A stretch of 6,902 nucleotides of DNA from Candidatus Cloacimonadota bacterium (GTDB lineage: Bacteria > Cloacimonadota > Cloacimonadia > Cloacimonadales > Cloacimonadaceae), in assembly GCA_017995495.1 (NCBI GenBank), contig JAGOIS010000038.1, forward strand, positions 1 to 6,902. The letters run 5' to 3'. Position numbers and translations under genes: made by a program. Positions 6,249-6,902 of the stretch are shown here, piece after piece. Positions within the stretch are counted from its first letter, which is position 1; the number at the start of each line of letters is the position of its first letter. A model generated the notes under the pieces. The model searched no databases, was not told the DNA's origin, and saw only the letters and a list, made by a program, of their open reading frames with translations.

Positions 6249-6837
6249 TCAGGGGCCGGAGATTGCTTTCACCGGGCAGCCGCTGAATTCCGCGTTGTTG
6301 CCAATAACGCAGAGGCCGCAGTTGATGCATTTGGCGGGGTCGATCACCGCCTTGTCGGCCACCATCGTGATGGCGCCGGTGGGGCAATAGATGGCGCACA
6401 GCCCGCAGCCGATGCATTTGGCGGCGTTCACGCTGTGTTTTGCCGGGCTGGCCACGGCTGAGGCTGGAGGGGGGGGGTGTCGCAACCTGGTTTTTATCCT
6501 GCCGGGCCGGCTCCGTTTTTTTGACGGCGGTTGGTTGGGCCGGGGCTAAAGTATGTTTTCCCGCTTTCAGGGTATCCGCCGCAACAGCTACTGTTCCCAC
6601 CCGGGGGCTGGTTGGCACGGCTGCAGGCTGGTATACACTGATCCCAGCCACGCAGCGCCGGCAGCCGATGCATTTGGTGGGGTCGATCGCGGCTTTTCCG
6701 TTCCGCATGGAAATGGCGTCCACGGGGCACACTTCAACCCGTTCCAGCCGGGGAAAGATGTTCAGCGCCGCCAGAATCTGCAGGGCGATCACGGCCACAA
6801 GCAGGCTGGTGATGATGATCACGGCAATGTTTTTCAT
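6249..6837 (-). CDS. Membrane-anchored polyferredoxin-like protein with three predicted [4Fe-4S] sites, frame broken at a C9 tract
   Basis: The N-terminus is one hydrophobic segment (about residues 3-27), probably a membrane anchor. Next comes a ferredoxin half-domain with Cys37 (CPVDAI) and Cys56, 59 and 62 (CIGCRRC). A Pro/Ala/Lys-rich linker follows (about 70-138), then a two-cluster ferredoxin domain: Cys141/144/147/151 and Cys170/173/176/187, the last Cys being unusually distant (10 residues). Frame is lost at nine C after Thr120; with eight C the protein is 195 residues ending at the TGA 6249-6251. As written, the C-terminal two-cluster domain is separated from its anchor. Its start overlaps the upstream stop (ATGA), and GAGGAG lies 5 nt before the ATG. 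It probably carries electrons at the membrane; the partner is unknown. An RnfB identity is not supported, because the RnfB-type Cys cluster after the anchor is absent. Confidence 0.8.
6469..6477 (-). repeat. C9 homopolymer (coding strand) causing frameshift in ferredoxin gene
   Basis: Nine consecutive G on the plus strand (C on the coding strand) lie in the proline-rich linker. Eight C would give T-P-P-P-P-A-S-A and join the anchor half to the two-cluster half. The change needed is the same as at the G9 tract in the binding-protein gene. Confidence 0.9.
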
Positions 6838-6902
6838 TCGCGCTCCTCGCAGCAGGTGCCGGGTTTGGGGCAGCTCTCGGCGCAGATGCCGCAGTGGATG
6901 CA
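6834..6902 (-). CDS. C-terminus of an iron-sulfur (ferredoxin-type) protein (partial)
   Basis: The final 22 codons and TGA stop of a gene entering from the right edge. The visible part contains a complete C-x2-C-x2-C-x3-C-P motif (CIHCGICAESCP), typical of a [4Fe-4S] ferredoxin domain, then a short tail with a Cys-Cys pair. The stop overlaps the next ATG as ATGA, so the two genes are translationally coupled and probably belong to one electron-transfer unit. Nothing more can be said about the family. Confidence 0.75.
   Translation of the reverse strand, partial: CIHCGICAESCPKPGTCCEERE

Noticed and set aside
4910..6286. A 458-codon open frame on the plus strand
   Set aside because: It is antisense to the thiolase gene and shows no family motifs; the thiolase on the minus strand has every catalytic residue.
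6321..6690. Repeated GATGCATTTGG-type words at about 6323, 6411 and 6668
   Set aside because: They encode the repeated ferredoxin motif (K-C-I at each cluster) and are explained by the internal domain duplication, not by a DNA repeat array or CRISPR.
6249..6837. Identification of the polyferredoxin as RnfB
   Set aside because: It has the anchor and ferredoxin motifs, but lacks the RnfB-type cysteine cluster after the anchor, and no other Rnf subunit is visible.

Overview
All genes lie on the minus strand, so the window reads right to left. The genes suggest an anaerobic, amino-acid-fermenting bacterium. The strongest lineage hint is a class III aminotransferase that I recognise as resembling the 3-aminobutyryl-CoA transaminase (Kat) described from Candidatus Cloacamonas acidaminovorans. 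A relative in Cloacimonadota is therefore my best guess, but the base composition here looks GC-rich (mid-50s percent by eye), which that species is not, so the placement is tentative.

Layout from the right edge leftwards: (1) the last 22 residues of an iron-sulfur protein (6834-6902); (2) overlapping it by 4 nt, a membrane-anchored three-cluster polyferredoxin-like protein (6249-6837), whose reading frame is broken at a run of nine C; (3) a 124-nt gap with a stem-loop and a good sigma70-type promoter; (4) an acetyl-CoA C-acetyltransferase (4922-6124); (5) one nucleotide later, the Kat-like aminotransferase (3676-4920); (6) a 69-nt gap that can fold into two overlapping hairpins; (7) CTP synthase, pyrG (1996-3606); (8) a 153-nt gap with a partial palindrome; (9) an NMT1/THI5-type substrate-binding lipoprotein (783-1842), frame broken at a run of nine G; (10) overlapping it by 11 nt, the start of a membrane sensor with an extracytoplasmic Cache-type domain (1-793), which runs off the left edge.

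How the genes fit together: the aminotransferase would turn 3-aminobutyryl-CoA plus 2-oxoglutarate into acetoacetyl-CoA plus glutamate, and the thiolase would split acetoacetyl-CoA into two acetyl-CoA. These are consecutive late steps of a transaminase variant of lysine fermentation, and the two genes are tightly coupled. The polyferredoxins fit anaerobic electron transfer, but nothing in the window shows their partner. The binding protein and sensor look like a ligand-sensing pair, because they overlap and no ABC permease or ATPase is present.

The most striking feature is that the only two G/C runs of nine bases in the window each break a gene, and each gene is restored by removing exactly one base. 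This is either a repeated homopolymer sequence error or length-variable (contingency) tracts.
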